DNA of 5,785 bases from Janthinobacterium sp. (lineage in GTDB: Bacteria > Pseudomonadota > Gammaproteobacteria > Burkholderiales > Burkholderiaceae_D): positions 14,427-20,211 of the forward strand of contig DMYQ01000231.1 in the NCBI GenBank assembly GCA_003482555.1, read 5' to 3'. The notes beneath the pieces were generated by a model. That model was not told the origin of the DNA. It saw only the letters and a program-made list of their open reading frames with translations, and searched no databases. Positions 5,773 to 5,785 of the stretch are shown in pieces. The position numbers were made by a program, and so were the translations under genes. The number at the start of each line of letters is the position of its first letter. Position 1 is the first letter of the stretch.

Positions 5773-5785
5773 CGCATGCGCCGCA

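Larger units (their letters stand above)
5394..5785. other. Intergenic region without a convincing gene
   Basis: This stretch holds the upstream control region of the - strand GGDEF-EAL gene (positions 5394 to about 5520) and, further right, sequence with no recognisable protein or RNA gene. The open frames crossing it translate to Arg/Pro/Ala-rich sequence with no family resemblance and no ribosome-binding site at their starts. A TTCAAAT at 5565-5571 superficially resembles a tRNA T-loop, but no stems pair around it. CGCTA (5641-5645) and TAGCG (5662-5666) form a loose inverted pair of unknown meaning. The right part may be the upstream region of a gene outside the window. Confidence 0.6.

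Overview
The window looks like an ordinary chromosomal segment from a GC-rich (roughly two-thirds G+C) Gram-negative bacterium. A betaproteobacterium of the Oxalobacteraceae/Massilia type is my best guess, from base composition, gene types and promoter style. That placement is an inference, since there is no rRNA or other marker. I see no mobile element, CRISPR array, tRNA or rRNA.

Layout. (1) Positions 1-1793, + strand: the 3' half of a fused HyuA-HyuB protein, most likely ATP-dependent 5-oxoprolinase. Its N-terminal ATPase half lies left of the window. (2) Positions 1808-2935, - strand: an exported L,D-transpeptidase with a signal peptide, a Pro/Thr linker encoded by 12-bp tandem repeats, a peptidoglycan-binding domain, a LysM-like segment and a YkuD catalytic domain. 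It converges on gene 1 with only 14 bp between stop codons, and that junction carries short overlapping inverted repeats. A good sigma70-type promoter sits upstream of it at 3013-3042. (3) Positions 3123-5393, - strand: a PAS-GAF-GGDEF-EAL protein for cyclic di-GMP turnover. Both catalytic motifs are intact, but the RxxD product-inhibition site is missing. (4) Positions 5394-5785: about 390 bp with no convincing gene. Its left part holds a ribosome-binding site and a near-consensus sigma54 (-24/-12) promoter for the GGDEF-EAL gene, followed upstream by two inverted repeats. The right edge holds another imperfect inverted repeat and perhaps the promoter of a gene beyond the window.

The three genes do not form one pathway: glutathione-cycle or pyroglutamate metabolism, cell-wall cross-linking and second-messenger signalling are independent functions. 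Genes 2 and 3 share a strand, but gene 2 has its own promoter, so they are probably separate transcription units. The most testable observation is the sigma54-type promoter, which would place this c-di-GMP enzyme under RpoN and an enhancer-binding activator. I found no evidence of a new multi-gene system.
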